Shown here: positions 9,975-20,860 of the stretch, piece by piece
Numbering within the stretch: the first letter of the stretch is position 1
How the letters are laid out: each line of letters begins with the position of its first letter
Assembly (NCBI GenBank): GCA_026710325.1
Contig: JAPORH010000011.1
Location: 1 to 64,000, forward strand
Reading direction: 5' to 3'
Length of the DNA stretch: 64,000 nucleotides
From: Litoreibacter sp.
Lineage (GTDB): Bacteria > Pseudomonadota > Alphaproteobacteria > Rhodobacterales > Rhodobacteraceae
The notes under the pieces: generated by a model
The model's input: only the letters and a program-made list of their open reading frames with translations
What the model was told of the DNA's origin: nothing
Database searches by the model: none
Made by a program: the position numbers and the translations under genes

Positions 9975-10420
9975 GGCTTGAACGGGGCCATGCCTGCGCG
10001 GGCCAACGCGTCTGCGCGTTCATTTTCGGGATGGCCGGCATGCCCTTTCACCCATTCCCAAGTGACGTCATGGCGTTCCCGCGCGGCGTCGAGCCGTTGC
10101 CAGAGATCAAGGTTCTTGATCTCGCCGCCCTTTTTTTTCCAGCCCTTCTTTTTCCACCCATAGATCCATTGGGTGATGCCGTCTTTGACATATGCGCTGT
10201 CGGTCACGAGGGTCAGAGTTGAGGGCTTTTGCAGTGTCTCCAATGCGTTGATCGCGGCGAGCAGTTCCATTCGGTTGTTAGTGGTTAAAGCCTCGCCGCC
10301 GTTGAGCTCGCGCTCTTTTACGATCGCGTCACCGTCCCTTGCGATCAAGATCGCTCCCCAACCGCCCGGGCCGGGATTGCCCGAGCAGGCCCCATCTGTA
10401 TACGCAAAAAGATCAGGCAT
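9971..10420 (-). CDS. rnhA: Ribonuclease HI
   Basis: [25 protein letters not shown]...[14 protein letters not shown]...[21 protein letters not shown]. Confidence 0.97.
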   Translation of the reverse strand: MPDLFAYTDGACSGNPGPGGWGAILIARDGDAIVKERELNGGEALTTNNRMELLAAINALETLQKPSTLTLVTDSAYVKDGITQWIYGWKKKGWKKKGGEIKNLDLWQRLDAARERHDVTWEWVKGHAGHPENERADALARAGMAPFKP

Positions 10421-11003
10421 GGCTGAGGATCACCGCAAAGGGGGAGACTTCCCCGGAAAGACCGGCTTCGGACCCTTCTCTGATGCGACGGGGCGTGAAA
10501 CCCGCTTCTTGAAGATGGGTTTTGAGCGCGTCGAGCGTAAAATAGGTGTAGAGGCGGCCGATCTTGTCGCGATGATCCTCCGCGCCCAGTTTCATGCCGA
10601 TATGGAACACGCCGCCTGGTTTCAACGCGGTTTTGATGGCGGCCAGATGCCGGGGAAACTCCGCCTTGGGCGCGTGGAGCAGTGAGAAATTGGCCCAGAT
10701 GCCATCATAGCTGCTCTCGCTCGTTAGGTCGTTGAAAACCGCCTGTTTCGCGTCGAGGCCGAATTTTTTCTGTGCGATGGCGACCATTTCCGCGGAGGCA
10801 TCCCAGGCCTCCACGATCAGGCCCGCGTCGCGCATCATCGCGGCGGAATTACCCGGCCCGCAGCCCAGATCAAGGGCGTGGCCGCCTGCGGGCATTGCAT
10901 CCAGAAAGGCATGCAAATCTGCATCCGGTTCGGTCCGCGACACAAGGTCGAGATATTGTTTTGCGCGCGCGTCATAGACCTCGATGGTTTGCTTGTCGGT
11001 CAT
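10413..11003 (-). CDS. Class I SAM-dependent methyltransferase
   Basis: [33 protein letters not shown] motif I. Confidence 0.88.
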   Translation of the reverse strand: MTDKQTIEVYDARAKQYLDLVSRTEPDADLHAFLDAMPAGGHALDLGCGPGNSAAMMRDAGLIVEAWDASAEMVAIAQKKFGLDAKQAVFNDLTSESSYDGIWANFSLLHAPKAEFPRHLAAIKTALKPGGVFHIGMKLGAEDHRDKIGRLYTYFTLDALKTHLQEAGFTPRRIREGSEAGLSGEVSPFAVILSHA

Positions 11004-11437
11004 GCGAGTTGCCCCACCAGCAGGCAGGCCAGCACGATCACTGTGAGAAGCGTGCGCAGCTTGATCCACCAAGGCGGTGTCAGCCCCCAATTGGCGAATT
11101 GCAAGTCGCAGGCATAAACGAGGATGAAGCCCACAATGACGGCAGAGGTCGCCTGCGCCTCCCCCCCGCCGATGGCGAAAAAGGCCCAAAGCGCGGGGAT
11201 GACGGAGACCGCATAAGGTAATGCCCGCTCGGATGTGACCGCGAAGCCCCAAAGCACACCCGACATGAAGCACAATATAACGGTGCCATAGGCAATCAGC
11301 ACATAGGGCGCGTTGAACCTTGCGCCGAAGACCTGAACGGTGGCGTCTGACAGGCTTGGGATCAGAATGCCGGCGGCGGCCCAGAGGAACGGCAAAAGGC
11401 CCGCAAGCCCGAGCAAAAGCGGCGCGCGTGGGATCAT
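11000..11437 (-). CDS. DUF3429 domain-containing membrane protein
   Basis: MIPRAPLLLGLAGLLPFLWAAAG...FMSGVLWGFAV; multi-TM, DUF3429 pattern. Confidence 0.75.
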   Translation of the reverse strand: MIPRAPLLLGLAGLLPFLWAAAGILIPSLSDATVQVFGARFNAPYVLIAYGTVILCFMSGVLWGFAVTSERALPYAVSVIPALWAFFAIGGGEAQATSAVIVGFILVYACDLQFANWGLTPPWWIKLRTLLTVIVLACLLVGQLA

Positions 11438-12048
11438 GCGCGCTCCATCGCAAGCTTTGCCCCGAGCGCGGCAAAGACGGCAGCGAAGGAGCGGTTGAGC
11501 CAGGTCATGATCCGCTCGGAGCTGAGGATTGCGTCGCGGGCGCGCGCGGCAAACAACCCGTAGAGGACGAAAACAGCGAAGGTGAGGGCCATGAAGACCG
11601 CGCCCAGCAGCGACATCTCGAGCGTGGCAGTCGCGGGATTTCCGGACAGGAAAGGCGGCAGCAGTGCCAAAAAGAAGATCGACAATTTGGGGTTGAGGAT
11701 GTTGATCAGAGCGCCGCGCCGGGCGATCACCCAGCCTGACTGCCCTGTGGGCTGGGCTTTGACATTCAGCGCCCCGCCCTCGCGCAACGCGCTCCAGGCG
11801 AGGTAGAGCAAATAAGCGACGCCCGCGAATTTAACAATCTGGAAGAGCAGCGCGGAGCTGTGCAGAAGCGCGGCCAACCCAAGCGTAGCGGCGGCCAAAT
11901 GCGGCACGATCCCGAAGGTGCAGCCCAAAGCGGCCCAGAGCGCGGCCCGCCTACCTTGGCCAAGCCCAAGGGCGAGCGTGTAGACCACGCCGGTGCCCGG
12001 GGCGATCACGACCACGAATGCAGTGAGCAGGAATTGAAGGGTGATCAT
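11434..12048 (-). CDS. LysE family translocator
   Basis: MITLQFLLTAFVVVIAPGTGVVYTLALGLGQGRRAALWAALGCTFGI; typical LysE/RhtB. Confidence 0.88.
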   Translation of the reverse strand: MITLQFLLTAFVVVIAPGTGVVYTLALGLGQGRRAALWAALGCTFGIVPHLAAATLGLAALLHSSALLFQIVKFAGVAYLLYLAWSALREGGALNVKAQPTGQSGWVIARRGALINILNPKLSIFFLALLPPFLSGNPATATLEMSLLGAVFMALTFAVFVLYGLFAARARDAILSSERIMTWLNRSFAAVFAALGAKLAMERA

Positions 12049-12118
12049 AGAGTGCTCCGACCTTGTTCTTGGGCTGAACTTATCACTCTGGTGAGCGATG
12101 TCATGCGCGGATTTGGCT

Positions 12119-13072
12119 CTAATTGACACCGGCTTGAAACAGCGCGCGGCTGAGCGCCTGGAAGGCGTCATCCGACGCACAGCCCTTGAAGCTGACGACC
12201 ACAACCGGATCGCCGCCATAGCTTGCAAAATAGCTACCGTCGCCCGCGCCATTCCAGCAGAGTTGCCCGGCATGCCAGAAGAGGTTTTCCCCGCGTCGCG
12301 GGCGGTGAAATGCGCCCATGATATAGTATCTGCTGTTTCCGAGGGTGGCATGAGGCCAGGCCAGCGGGTCCTGCGCATAGCCTCCGCCGTCTCCGAACCA
12401 AGCCTGAACGAAACGGGCATAGTCGCGCACTGACATGGACCATCCGCCCCAAGCGCCATGCGGTCCCCAGACCGGATCGAGTGCTGCGCTTTTGATCCCG
12501 GAGGGCGCCAGCACCAACCGGGCGCAGCCCGTGGCGTAATCTGTCTGTGTCTGCGCGTCGAGAACCGCGCCAAGAACGGCATAGTTCTCGTTGCTATATC
12601 GAAAATCCGGCGATTTGCGCGGTGCCGCCAGTGCGGTCTGGGCTGCGATTTGGTGGCGGGGCGTGCGGTCTGCGTCCAGATGCCAGGGTATGCCTTGGGT
12701 GCGGTCAGGGGCGAGGCCCGCGCTATGGGTCAAAAACTCGGACAAGCGCCCTGCGGCGCCCGGCAGGTCCAGAAGCGTGGCGATATCTGCATCCAGATCG
12801 AACACCCCGTTTTTGTCCAATGCCGCAACGCAGGCGGCGGTGATGGCTTTGGACAGGCTGGCAAGCGCAACAGGTTGGTCGGGACGCGTGTCTCCATAGC
12901 CTTGCGCATAGGGTGTACCGGCTTCGATCACAGCGATGGCGCCGGAGGTGAAGCCGGTCTCCGCCATCCAGCCCTCAAACGCGGCGGTCAGCGCGTCATT
13001 GCGCGGCCCCGCCGTAGCTGAGACTGCCCAGAGCAAAGCAAGGAGGGGCGCAAGATATCGCGATAAACGTGG
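12119..13072 (-). CDS. Serine hydrolase, beta-lactamase class C-like
   Basis: Signal peptide; SxxK motif SLSK and YSN motif. Confidence 0.82.
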   Translation of the reverse strand, partial: PRLSRYLAPLLALLWAVSATAGPRNDALTAAFEGWMAETGFTSGAIAVIEAGTPYAQGYGDTRPDQPVALASLSKAITAACVAALDKNGVFDLDADIATLLDLPGAAGRLSEFLTHSAGLAPDRTQGIPWHLDADRTPRHQIAAQTALAAPRKSPDFRYSNENYAVLGAVLDAQTQTDYATGCARLVLAPSGIKSAALDPVWGPHGAWGGWSMSVRDYARFVQAWFGDGGGYAQDPLAWPHATLGNSRYYIMGAFHRPRRGENLFWHAGQLCWNGAGDGSYFASYGGDPVVVVSFKGCASDDAFQALSRALFQAGVN

Positions 13073-13092
13073 CATGACCCTGCCAGCATTGA

Positions 13093-13947
13093 TCATTGCG
13101 CGCCGTCAGACAAGGTGAGCGATGCCAGCAGCCCGGCATGGTCGGACCCGATTTTGCCGCGAATCTCAACCTGTCCGCCGCCGGGGCTGAGCGCGAAGTC
13201 GATCGGGAGGGGCAGGGCCCTGAGATGGAAGCTCGCCCTGACGGGGCCTGCTAGCTTTGTGCCGGAAAGCGCGCGGATTTTGTGCAGCCTGTGGGTCCAG
13301 GGCAAGGTGTTGAAATCTCCGGCGATGGCAATCGGGCCATCGAGCTCCGCCAGGAGCGCATGCGCTTCGGCCTCCGCCTTTTCGCTGGGGGCGGGCCAGG
13401 GCCAGTGGATATGGGTTGAAACAAGCCAGACGGGTCGGCCGTTCAGGTCGATCTTTGCCGCAGCCATCGCGCGCGTATCCGTGCATTTTCCAGGGGCGGT
13501 GAGCGGTTGTTTTGAGGCGATGGCGATGCCGCTCCAATTGGAGAACCGGCAGAGATGTTGATGCCGGAACTGCGGCCGTAGCAGCTCGAGGATTGCATCA
13601 TTTTGTACCGAGACCTCTTGCAGCAGCACGGCGTCTACATCTGCATCGAAGATATCCTCGGCCAATGCTGTAATTCGGGTATTCGATGGCAGCAGGTTCT
13701 TTGAGTAAAGACGCAAGTCACCCCCTGCCTGTTGCCCCAGGAATGGGGGAACCAGCGTTAGAAGAGACGCAAGCACGAGCGCGGCAATCAGCCCCTTCGC
13801 GGCCCAATGCGTGAAGGCAAACACCCCGAAAAAGGCGATGGCAGTGAAGATCGGTCTTAGAAGCGCGATTGCGTCTGCGGGGCGCGAGATGGCGCCGAGA
13901 AACGTAAATCCAAGAAAGGCTGCCGCCAGCAGGATGAAAATGCGCAT
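13093..13947 (-). CDS. Endonuclease/exonuclease/phosphatase family membrane protein
   Basis: N-terminal TM segments, then ...LYSKNLLPSNTRITALAEDIFDADVDAVLLQEVS...IAGDFNTLPWTHRL...SDHAGLLA. Confidence 0.85.
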   Translation of the reverse strand: MRIFILLAAAFLGFTFLGAISRPADAIALLRPIFTAIAFFGVFAFTHWAAKGLIAALVLASLLTLVPPFLGQQAGGDLRLYSKNLLPSNTRITALAEDIFDADVDAVLLQEVSVQNDAILELLRPQFRHQHLCRFSNWSGIAIASKQPLTAPGKCTDTRAMAAAKIDLNGRPVWLVSTHIHWPWPAPSEKAEAEAHALLAELDGPIAIAGDFNTLPWTHRLHKIRALSGTKLAGPVRASFHLRALPLPIDFALSPGGGQVEIRGKIGSDHAGLLASLTLSDGAQ

Positions 13948-13965
13948 CGCGCTGAACAGCTTGTT

Positions 13966-14916
13966 TTACGCGGGTTCGCGCAGCACGCGTGGGACTTTGA
14001 ACTCGACGTTTTCTTTGGCGGTTTCCACCATTTCGACTGTCGTCTCAAACCTGTCGCGGAAGGCGTCGATGACTTCGTTGATCAGCACCTCGGGGGCGGA
14101 GGCACCTGCCGTGATCCCGATGCTGTCGATCCCGTCGAGCGCGCGCCAGTCTATGTCTGTCGCGCGTTGCACAAGCTGGGCATAGCTGCAGCCCGCACGC
14201 GCACCGACCTCGACCAGACGTTTCGAATTTGACGAGTTCGGCGCGCCGATCACGAGCATGGCGTTTGTTTTGGCGGCCATGGCTTTGACGGCCTCCTGCC
14301 GGTTGGTGGTAGCGTAGCAGATGTCTTCTTTGTGGGGCCCGACGATGTTTGGAAAGCGGGCCTGCAGGGCGGTCACGACCTCGGCCGTGTCATCGACGGA
14401 AAGCGTCGTCTGCGTGATATAGGCAAGCTTTTCGGGATCACGCGGGGTGAGGGTGGCGACGTCCTCTGGGGTTTCGACCAGCAAAACCTCCCCCTCAGGC
14501 AGTTGGCCCATGGTGCCGACGGTTTCGGGATGCCCCTCATGCCCGATCATGACCATTTGCAGACCGTTGTCATGATGCCGCGCGGCCTCGATATGAACTT
14601 TGCTCACAAGCGGGCAGGTGGCGTCGACATAGATCATCTCCCGCTTGGCGGCGGCGGCAGGCACGGCTTTGGGTACGCCATGAGCTGAGAAGATAACGGG
14701 GCGGTCATCGGGGCATTGGTCGAGTTCTTCGACAAAGACCGCACCCTTGTCGCGCAGCCCGTCAACGACGAATTTATTGTGCACGATCTCGTGGCGGACA
14801 TAGACCGGCGCGCCCCACTTCTCGAGCGCCATTTCGACGATCTTGATTGCTCGGTCCACGCCTGCGCAAAAGCCGCGCGGGGCGGCAAGGTAGAGGGTCA
14901 GGGGCGGCTTCGACAT
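13966..14916 (-). CDS. ispH: 4-hydroxy-3-methylbut-2-enyl diphosphate reductase
   Basis: [65 protein letters not shown]...[10 protein letters not shown]. Confidence 0.97.
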   Translation of the reverse strand: MSKPPLTLYLAAPRGFCAGVDRAIKIVEMALEKWGAPVYVRHEIVHNKFVVDGLRDKGAVFVEELDQCPDDRPVIFSAHGVPKAVPAAAAKREMIYVDATCPLVSKVHIEAARHHDNGLQMVMIGHEGHPETVGTMGQLPEGEVLLVETPEDVATLTPRDPEKLAYITQTTLSVDDTAEVVTALQARFPNIVGPHKEDICYATTNRQEAVKAMAAKTNAMLVIGAPNSSNSKRLVEVGARAGCSYAQLVQRATDIDWRALDGIDSIGITAGASAPEVLINEVIDAFRDRFETTVEMVETAKENVEFKVPRVLREPA

Positions 14917-15000
14917 GGGCATTCTCCGAGTTGCCCCATAGGTAATGAGCCTTGGCCCCGGTTGCAAAAACAAAGTTGCCATGTCGAAAGAAGGTCAAAC

Positions 15001-15021
15001 AAAAAGGGGGCCGAGGCCCCC
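15001..15021 (-). terminator. Intrinsic terminator of the NYN-domain gene
   Basis: Minus strand: gggggcc-tc-ggccccc followed by ttttt. Confidence 0.65.
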
Positions 15022-15056
15022 AATCGCAAGACATTCTGTCTTCCCTGATCGATTGT

Positions 15057-15635
15057 TTATTCGACGGTTGCGTCCACAGGGCGCGCTGGCGCACTTATGG
15101 TTTCTTCACGAGGTGGGCGGCCGATGACATCGCGCAGCTCATCGAGCTCGATGAAATTGTCAGCCTGACGGCGCAGCTCGTCTGAGATCATCGGCGGGTT
15201 AGACCGGATGGTGGAGACCACCGAAACGCGCACCCCTTTGCGCTGGATAGATTCGAGCAGTGGTCTGAAATCGCCGTCTCCTGAAAACAGCACGATGTGA
15301 TCCACATGCGGAGCGAGTTCCATGGCATCGACGGTGAGCTCGATATCCATGTTGCCCTTCACCTTCCGTCTCCCCTCACGGTCGGTGTATTCCTTGGCGG
15401 CTTTGGTCACCATGGTGAAGCCGTTGTAGTTCAGCCAGTCCACCAGCGGGCGAATGGGTGAATATTCGTCATTTTCCAGCAGCGCTGTGTAATAAAACGC
15501 GCGCAGCAATTTGCCTCGACGCATGAACTCGTGTCTGAGGAGTTTGTAATCTATATCAAACCCCAAAGACTTGGCGGCAGCATATAAATTGCTCCCGTCA
15601 ATGAACAGCGCCAGCCGTTCGTCTTTGTAGAACAT
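15057..15635 (-). CDS. NYN (LabA/DUF88) domain-containing protein
   Basis: MFYKDERLALFIDGSNLYAAAKSLGFDIDYKLLRHEF...DIELTVDAMELAPHVDHIVLFSGDGDFRPLLESIQRKGVRVSVVS. Confidence 0.9.
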   Translation of the reverse strand: MFYKDERLALFIDGSNLYAAAKSLGFDIDYKLLRHEFMRRGKLLRAFYYTALLENDEYSPIRPLVDWLNYNGFTMVTKAAKEYTDREGRRKVKGNMDIELTVDAMELAPHVDHIVLFSGDGDFRPLLESIQRKGVRVSVVSTIRSNPPMISDELRRQADNFIELDELRDVIGRPPREETISAPARPVDATVE

Positions 15636-15728
15636 TAATTATCCTTCCGATGTATGCCCGCCCTGATAAGAACCGTGAGTGTGAGTGGCATTTGGACGAG
15701 CCGCGGTCAGAAATAAGGAAAAAAATCA

Positions 15729-16325
15729 ATGCCGCAACCCGCGACACAAACAATTGTTAATAAATTATGTCATATTGCGCTTGGCGCTAACGCAACGTCA
15801 AGTATTGGGACGCCGTTGTTAACTATTAAGGGCGTGATTTTGAGCTTAGCCGACGATTCGTTAAGCATTTCTAAAGTCAGCCGCTTTTATGCCACCCCTG
15901 CATTTCCGGCCGGATCGGGCCCTGATTTTGTAAATGCCGTCCTCGAAGCCCGCACCAGTTTGAGTGCCACCGACCTTCTGGCCCGGTTGCACCACGTTGA
16001 GGCGGAGTTGGGGCGGGAACGTCACGAAAGGTGGGGTGCTCGGGTCATCGACCTGGATCTGCTCAGCTACGGTGATCTGATCTATCCCGACCGTGAGAGC
16101 TTTGCCTATTGGTTTGATTTACCACTTGAGGCGCAAAAACAGACTGCACCCGAAGGATTGATCTTGCCCCATCCGCGCATCCAGGACCGTGCTTTTGTGC
16201 TCGGTCCGCTTTGCGATATCGCCCCGGATTGGCATCATCCGGTTTTGGGGCGTAGCGCACGGGAGCTGTTCGACGCGCTACCCCTGGAAGACCGCGAGAG
16301 CCTCAAACCGCTTAAAGAGTCCTGA
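15729..16325 (+). CDS. folK: 2-amino-4-hydroxy-6-hydroxymethyldihydropteridine diphosphokinase
   Basis: IALGAN...[21 protein letters not shown]...[19 protein letters not shown]...[21 protein letters not shown]. Confidence 0.93.
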   Translation: MPQPATQTIVNKLCHIALGANATSSIGTPLLTIKGVILSLADDSLSISKVSRFYATPAFPAGSGPDFVNAVLEARTSLSATDLLARLHHVEAELGRERHERWGARVIDLDLLSYGDLIYPDRESFAYWFDLPLEAQKQTAPEGLILPHPRIQDRAFVLGPLCDIAPDWHHPVLGRSARELFDALPLEDRESLKPLKES

Positions 16326-16410
16326 AATAAGGGGTTTTACGCTTGTAAATGCCCGGAAACCGTCCTATCTGAGCGGTCTGATATTCCTCACCCTTGTTTG
16401 GAGAGCCCCC

Positions 16411-16764
16411 ATGGCCCGCGTGACCGTCGAAGATTGCGTCGATAAAGTCCCCAACCGTTTTGACCTTGTCATGCTCGCCTCGCATCGCGCGCGCGAGATT
16501 TCCGCAGGCGCCGCGTTGACGGTGGATCGCGACAACGACAAGAATCCGGTCGTTTCCCTGCGCGAGATCGCGGAAGAGACGCAAAGCGCCGAAGACCTGC
16601 GTGAGCGCATGATCGAAAGCAACCAGACCCAGATTGAGGTTGATGAGCCCGAAGAAGACGCAATGGCGCTTCTTATGGGGGTCGAGCAGGACAAACCTGC
16701 CGAAGACGACATGTCCGAGGAAAAACTGCTGCGCGCGCTGATGGAGGCCCAAGAGGCCAAGTAA
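16411..16764 (+). CDS. rpoZ: DNA-directed RNA polymerase subunit omega
   Basis: [33 protein letters not shown]. Confidence 0.97.
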   Translation: MARVTVEDCVDKVPNRFDLVMLASHRAREISAGAALTVDRDNDKNPVVSLREIAEETQSAEDLRERMIESNQTQIEVDEPEEDAMALLMGVEQDKPAEDDMSEEKLLRALMEAQEAK

Positions 16765-16792
16765 GCGCCCGAACGGGACTGCGTTATAGGAT

Positions 16793-18922
16793 ATGCTGGA
16801 CGCCACCGACCTGATCGACCTGATCCGCACCTATAACCCGAAAACCAACGAAAAGCTGATCAAGGCCGCCTATGATTTTGGCGGCCTTATGCATGAGGGG
16901 CAGATGCGCCACTCGGGTGATCCGTATTTCACCCACCCGGTTGAGGTCGCGGCCCTGCTGACCGAACAACAACTTGACGACGCGACAATCGTGACCGCGC
17001 TGTTGCATGACACGGTGGAGGACACGCGGGCATCTTATGGGGATGTCGCTGAGCGGTTTGGGCCCGAGATCGCCGATCTGGTCGATGGCGTCACCAAGCT
17101 AACCAACCTTCAATTGTCCTCGACCGAGACGAAGCAGGCGGAGAATTTCCGCAAGCTGTTCATGGCGATGTCAAAGGATTTGCGGGTGATCCTGGTGAAG
17201 CTCGCTGATCGTCTACATAACATGCGCACGATCCGGCACATGAAGCCCGAGAAACAGGTGCAGAAATCACGCGAGACGATGGACATATATGCGCCGCTCG
17301 CGGGCAGGATGGGTATGCACTGGATGCGGGAGGAGCTGGAAGATCTGGCCTTCCGCGTGCTCAACCCAGATGCCCGCGCCTCGATCATTCGCCGTTTCAT
17401 CACCTTGCAGAAAGAAACGGGCAATGTCGTCCCGAAGATCACCGACGACATTCGGACCGAGCTGTTCAATGCAGGCATTCAAGCGCGCGTGTCTGGCCGG
17501 GCGAAGAAGCCCTATTCGATCTGGCGCAAGATGGAAGAGAAGAAGCAAGGCTTCTCCCGCCTGTCTGATATTTACGGCTTTCGCGTGATTTGTACGACGG
17601 AGGACGAGTGCTACCGCGTGCTCGGCGCGATCCACAGACGGTGGCGATCGGTGCCGGGGCGGTTCAAAGACTACATTTCGCAGCCCAAAAGCAACGGCTA
17701 CCGCTCCATCCACACCACGGTATCGGGGCGCGACGGCAAGCAGGTAGAAGTGCAGATCAGGACCCAACAGATGCATGAGGTGGCAGAGGCAGGCGTTGCC
17801 GCGCACTGGTCCTACCGGGATGGGGAGCGGGTCGAGAACCCGTTTGCCGTGGATCCGTCAAAATGGGTCACGCAGCTAACTGAGCGTTTTGGGACGGACC
17901 AGGACGAGGATCATGACGAGTTCCTCGAACATGTGAAGTTGGAGATGTATACCGACCAGGTCTTCTGCTTCTCCCCCAAGGGCGACGTCATCAAGCTGCC
18001 GCGTGGGGCCACGCCACTGGACTATGCCTACGCGATCCACACGCGGATCGGCCATTCCTGTGTGGGTGCCAAGGTTGACGGGTTGCGCGTGCCGCTCTGG
18101 ACGCGGCTCAGAAACGGGCAATCGGTGGAAATCATCACCGCCGAGGGACAGCGCCCGCAGCCCACTTGGATCGACATCGCAGTCACGGGGCGGGCCAAGG
18201 CCGCCATCCGCAAATCCCTGCGCGAGGAGCATCGCGACCGGTTCATCAAGCTGGGCCGTGAACTAACCCGCGCGGCTTTTGAGCATGTCGGCAAAAAGGC
18301 CACCGATAAGGCGCTGACCACAGCTGCCAAAGAACTGAGCCTGGAAAACGCCGAGCAGGTGCTTGAATTCGTGGGCTCGACCGAGATTTCAGCGCGGGAG
18401 GTGGTCCAGGCGATCTACCCCGATCTGGCTGAACGCTCCGAAGAGCCGAAGGTTGATCCCAATCGCGCTGTGGCGGGCCTGCCGGCCGGTATGACGGTGC
18501 GCCGTGCGCAATGCTGCCAGCCGGTGCCGGGCGAGCGCATCGTTGGCATCAAACATCGCGGGGAGGGGGTCTTCGTGCATGCCATCGCCTGTGAAGCCTT
18601 AGCGGAGCTAGAGGATCAAACGGACCGTTGGGTCGATTTGCATTGGCATGACGGCTCGCACTCGGCGGGCAATCCGGTGACGCTTGACGCGACGATCGGC
18701 AATCATTTTGGCGTGTTGGGTCGGATTTGCATGTTGATCGCCGAACAGAAGGCAAATATCTCGGACATGCATTTCATTGACCGCAAACCGGACTATTTTC
18801 GTGTGTTGATCGACGTTGAAGTGCGCGATGCGGAACATCTGCATGGCGTTATGACTGCGATTGACGCCGATAGCGACGTGGCCGCGCTGGAGCGGCACCG
18901 CGATTTAGACCGCGCGCCGTAA
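16793..18922 (+). CDS. spoT: Bifunctional (p)ppGpp synthetase/hydrolase (RelA/SpoT)
   Basis: HD motif HDTVEDT, synthetase RFKDYISQPKSNGYRSIHTTV, TGS and ACT regions. Confidence 0.96.
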   Translation: MLDATDLIDLIRTYNPKTNEKLIKAAYDFGGLMHEGQMRHSGDPYFTHPVEVAALLTEQQLDDATIVTALLHDTVEDTRASYGDVAERFGPEIADLVDGVTKLTNLQLSSTETKQAENFRKLFMAMSKDLRVILVKLADRLHNMRTIRHMKPEKQVQKSRETMDIYAPLAGRMGMHWMREELEDLAFRVLNPDARASIIRRFITLQKETGNVVPKITDDIRTELFNAGIQARVSGRAKKPYSIWRKMEEKKQGFSRLSDIYGFRVICTTEDECYRVLGAIHRRWRSVPGRFKDYISQPKSNGYRSIHTTVSGRDGKQVEVQIRTQQMHEVAEAGVAAHWSYRDGERVENPFAVDPSKWVTQLTERFGTDQDEDHDEFLEHVKLEMYTDQVFCFSPKGDVIKLPRGATPLDYAYAIHTRIGHSCVGAKVDGLRVPLWTRLRNGQSVEIITAEGQRPQPTWIDIAVTGRAKAAIRKSLREEHRDRFIKLGRELTRAAFEHVGKKATDKALTTAAKELSLENAEQVLEFVGSTEISAREVVQAIYPDLAERSEEPKVDPNRAVAGLPAGMTVRRAQCCQPVPGERIVGIKHRGEGVFVHAIACEALAELEDQTDRWVDLHWHDGSHSAGNPVTLDATIGNHFGVLGRICMLIAEQKANISDMHFIDRKPDYFRVLIDVEVRDAEHLHGVMTAIDADSDVAALERHRDLDRAP

Positions 18923-18991
18923 TAGTTTTGCCGCAATCGGCATCTAGAACCAACCACGCGGCTGTGAGGGGTCGCAAGAAGTGAGGGAACC

Positions 18992-19639
18992 TTGGTATTT
19001 AAGCGGCGAACACCTAAGAGCTGGGCCCTTTGGGCGGCTCATTTGGTGTGGCCGCAAGGCGGGTGGGGCCGGGCGGCGAAATACGTCAAATACCGGGTGC
19101 GCCGGCTGCCTGACACACCCGAGCGCATCTCCCGCGGCATTTTTGCGGGTGTCTTCACCACCTTCACCCCGTTCTACGGGTTCCATTTTTTCATTGCCGC
19201 TGGCATCGCGAAAGTCACGCGGGGCAATATCCTGGCCTCCCTCATGGCGACCTTTTTTGGCAACCCGCTGACCTATCTGCCTATTGGAGTGATTTCGCTG
19301 AAAACCGGGCATTTCCTGCTTGGGACCGAGTTCGAAGAGGACATGAATATCGGCCGCCGTTTTGCCGGTGCCGGGCGTGACCTAAAAGACAACTTCTTCG
19401 CGATGTTTACCGATGATCGGGCCGACTGGCACAGGTTGTCCGGCTTTTATGACGAGGTATTCTTTCCTTATATGGTGGGCGGCATCATCCCCGGGCTTAT
19501 TGCGGGTGGCATATCTTACTATCTGTCCGTGCCTCTGATCCGCGCCTATCAAAACCGCCGCAAGGGCCGCTTGAAGGCCAAATGGGCGGAGCACAAACGC
19601 AAAAAAGCAGTCAAATCGGCAGAAAAATCGGGGCTTTAA
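18992..19639 (+). CDS. DUF2062 domain-containing membrane protein
   Basis: PERISRGIFAGVFTTFTPFYGFHFFIAAGIAKVTRGNILASLMATFFGNPLTYLPIG; TTG start. Confidence 0.85.
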   Translation: MVFKRRTPKSWALWAAHLVWPQGGWGRAAKYVKYRVRRLPDTPERISRGIFAGVFTTFTPFYGFHFFIAAGIAKVTRGNILASLMATFFGNPLTYLPIGVISLKTGHFLLGTEFEEDMNIGRRFAGAGRDLKDNFFAMFTDDRADWHRLSGFYDEVFFPYMVGGIIPGLIAGGISYYLSVPLIRAYQNRRKGRLKAKWAEHKRKKAVKSAEKSGL

Positions 19640-19703
19640 CCCCCTTGCGAAAGCCTGCGCGCCCTGCCTTTATGCGCTCATACCCTGATCCGGAGAACTG
19701 ACC

Positions 19704-20453
19704 ATGGATTTCGTAGGCCCATTGCGCCTCGGCGTGAATATTGACCATGTCGCCACCGTGCGGAATGCGCGCGGCGGAGCGGTCCCCGACCCGGTGCGCG
19801 CGGCGAAACTGGCGGAGGAAGCAGGTGCTGACGGGATCACCGCCCATTTGCGAGAAGATCGCCGCCACATTGCGGACGCTGATTTCGAGGCGCTGATGGA
19901 CGCCCTCACCGTGCCTTTGAATTTCGAGATGGCCGCGACACAAGAGATGCAAGAGATCGCTTTGCGCCACAAACCCCATGCGGTTTGCATCGTGCCCGAA
20001 AAGCGCGAGGAGCGCACAACCGAAGGCGGGCTTGAGGTCGCGCGCGAAGAAAACCACCTCGCCCATTACATCGCACCCTTGCGGGAGGCCGGCTGCCGCG
20101 TCTCGATCTTCATCGCCGCCGACCAAAAGCAGATCGAAGCCGCGTCGCGCATCGGGGCACAAGTCATCGAGCTGCACACTGGCGCCTATTGCGATGCCCA
20201 TGCTGAGGGGGATTTTGAGGCCCGCGACCGCGAGCTCGAAAAGCTGCGCGCGATGTCCACCTTCGCTCACTCGCTGGGCCTTGAAGTGCATGCCGGTCAC
20301 GGGCTGACCTATGACTGTGTTCAACCCGTTGCGGCCTTCCCGGAGGTGATGGAGCTCAATATTGGTCACTTCCTGATCGGGGAAAGCATCTTTCGCGGGC
20401 TCACCCCCGCCATTGCCGAGATGCGCCGGCTAATGGATGAGGCGCGGGCGTGA
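19704..20453 (+). CDS. pdxJ: Pyridoxine 5'-phosphate synthase
   Basis: LRLGVNIDHVATVRNARGGAVPDPVRAAKLAEEAGADGITAHLREDRRHI. Confidence 0.97.
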   Translation: MDFVGPLRLGVNIDHVATVRNARGGAVPDPVRAAKLAEEAGADGITAHLREDRRHIADADFEALMDALTVPLNFEMAATQEMQEIALRHKPHAVCIVPEKREERTTEGGLEVAREENHLAHYIAPLREAGCRVSIFIAADQKQIEAASRIGAQVIELHTGAYCDAHAEGDFEARDRELEKLRAMSTFAHSLGLEVHAGHGLTYDCVQPVAAFPEVMELNIGHFLIGESIFRGLTPAIAEMRRLMDEARA

Positions 20454-20860
20454 CTGGGTTCAGTAAGTCACGCTATGTCATTGTCTATATGCTGGCGGTC
20501 GCTGCGCTCATGGCCGCTAGTCTGGTCGTGCCAATTCCATCCGGGCTTCCGACGGTCCTGCCATGCATGTTGGCGTCCATGATCGAAGGCCAGAAAATTG
20601 CGAAGGCCACGGGTCAACCGATCGCAAAACCTGACGCTTGGCGCATTGCGCGCGTCCAGACGGCTTTGGTGATTGCAGTGAATCTGTGTATGATGGCAGC
20701 CTTTTTCGGCGTGCTGAGCGAGGTCTTGAGCATCGTGCCGATCTGGTTCTTCATCATGATTTTTGCCATCTTGATGGTGATCGTTTTCCTGGCAAACCGC
20801 TTTTTCCTGACAATGGGTGCAAATGCCGTGCTGAAAGCGGAGGCGCGGTCAACAAAATGA
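20450..20860 (+). CDS. Hypothetical membrane protein
   Basis: Multi-TM ORF overlapping pdxJ by 4 nt. Confidence 0.65.
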   Translation: MTGFSKSRYVIVYMLAVAALMAASLVVPIPSGLPTVLPCMLASMIEGQKIAKATGQPIAKPDAWRIARVQTALVIAVNLCMMAAFFGVLSEVLSIVPIWFFIMIFAILMVIVFLANRFFLTMGANAVLKAEARSTK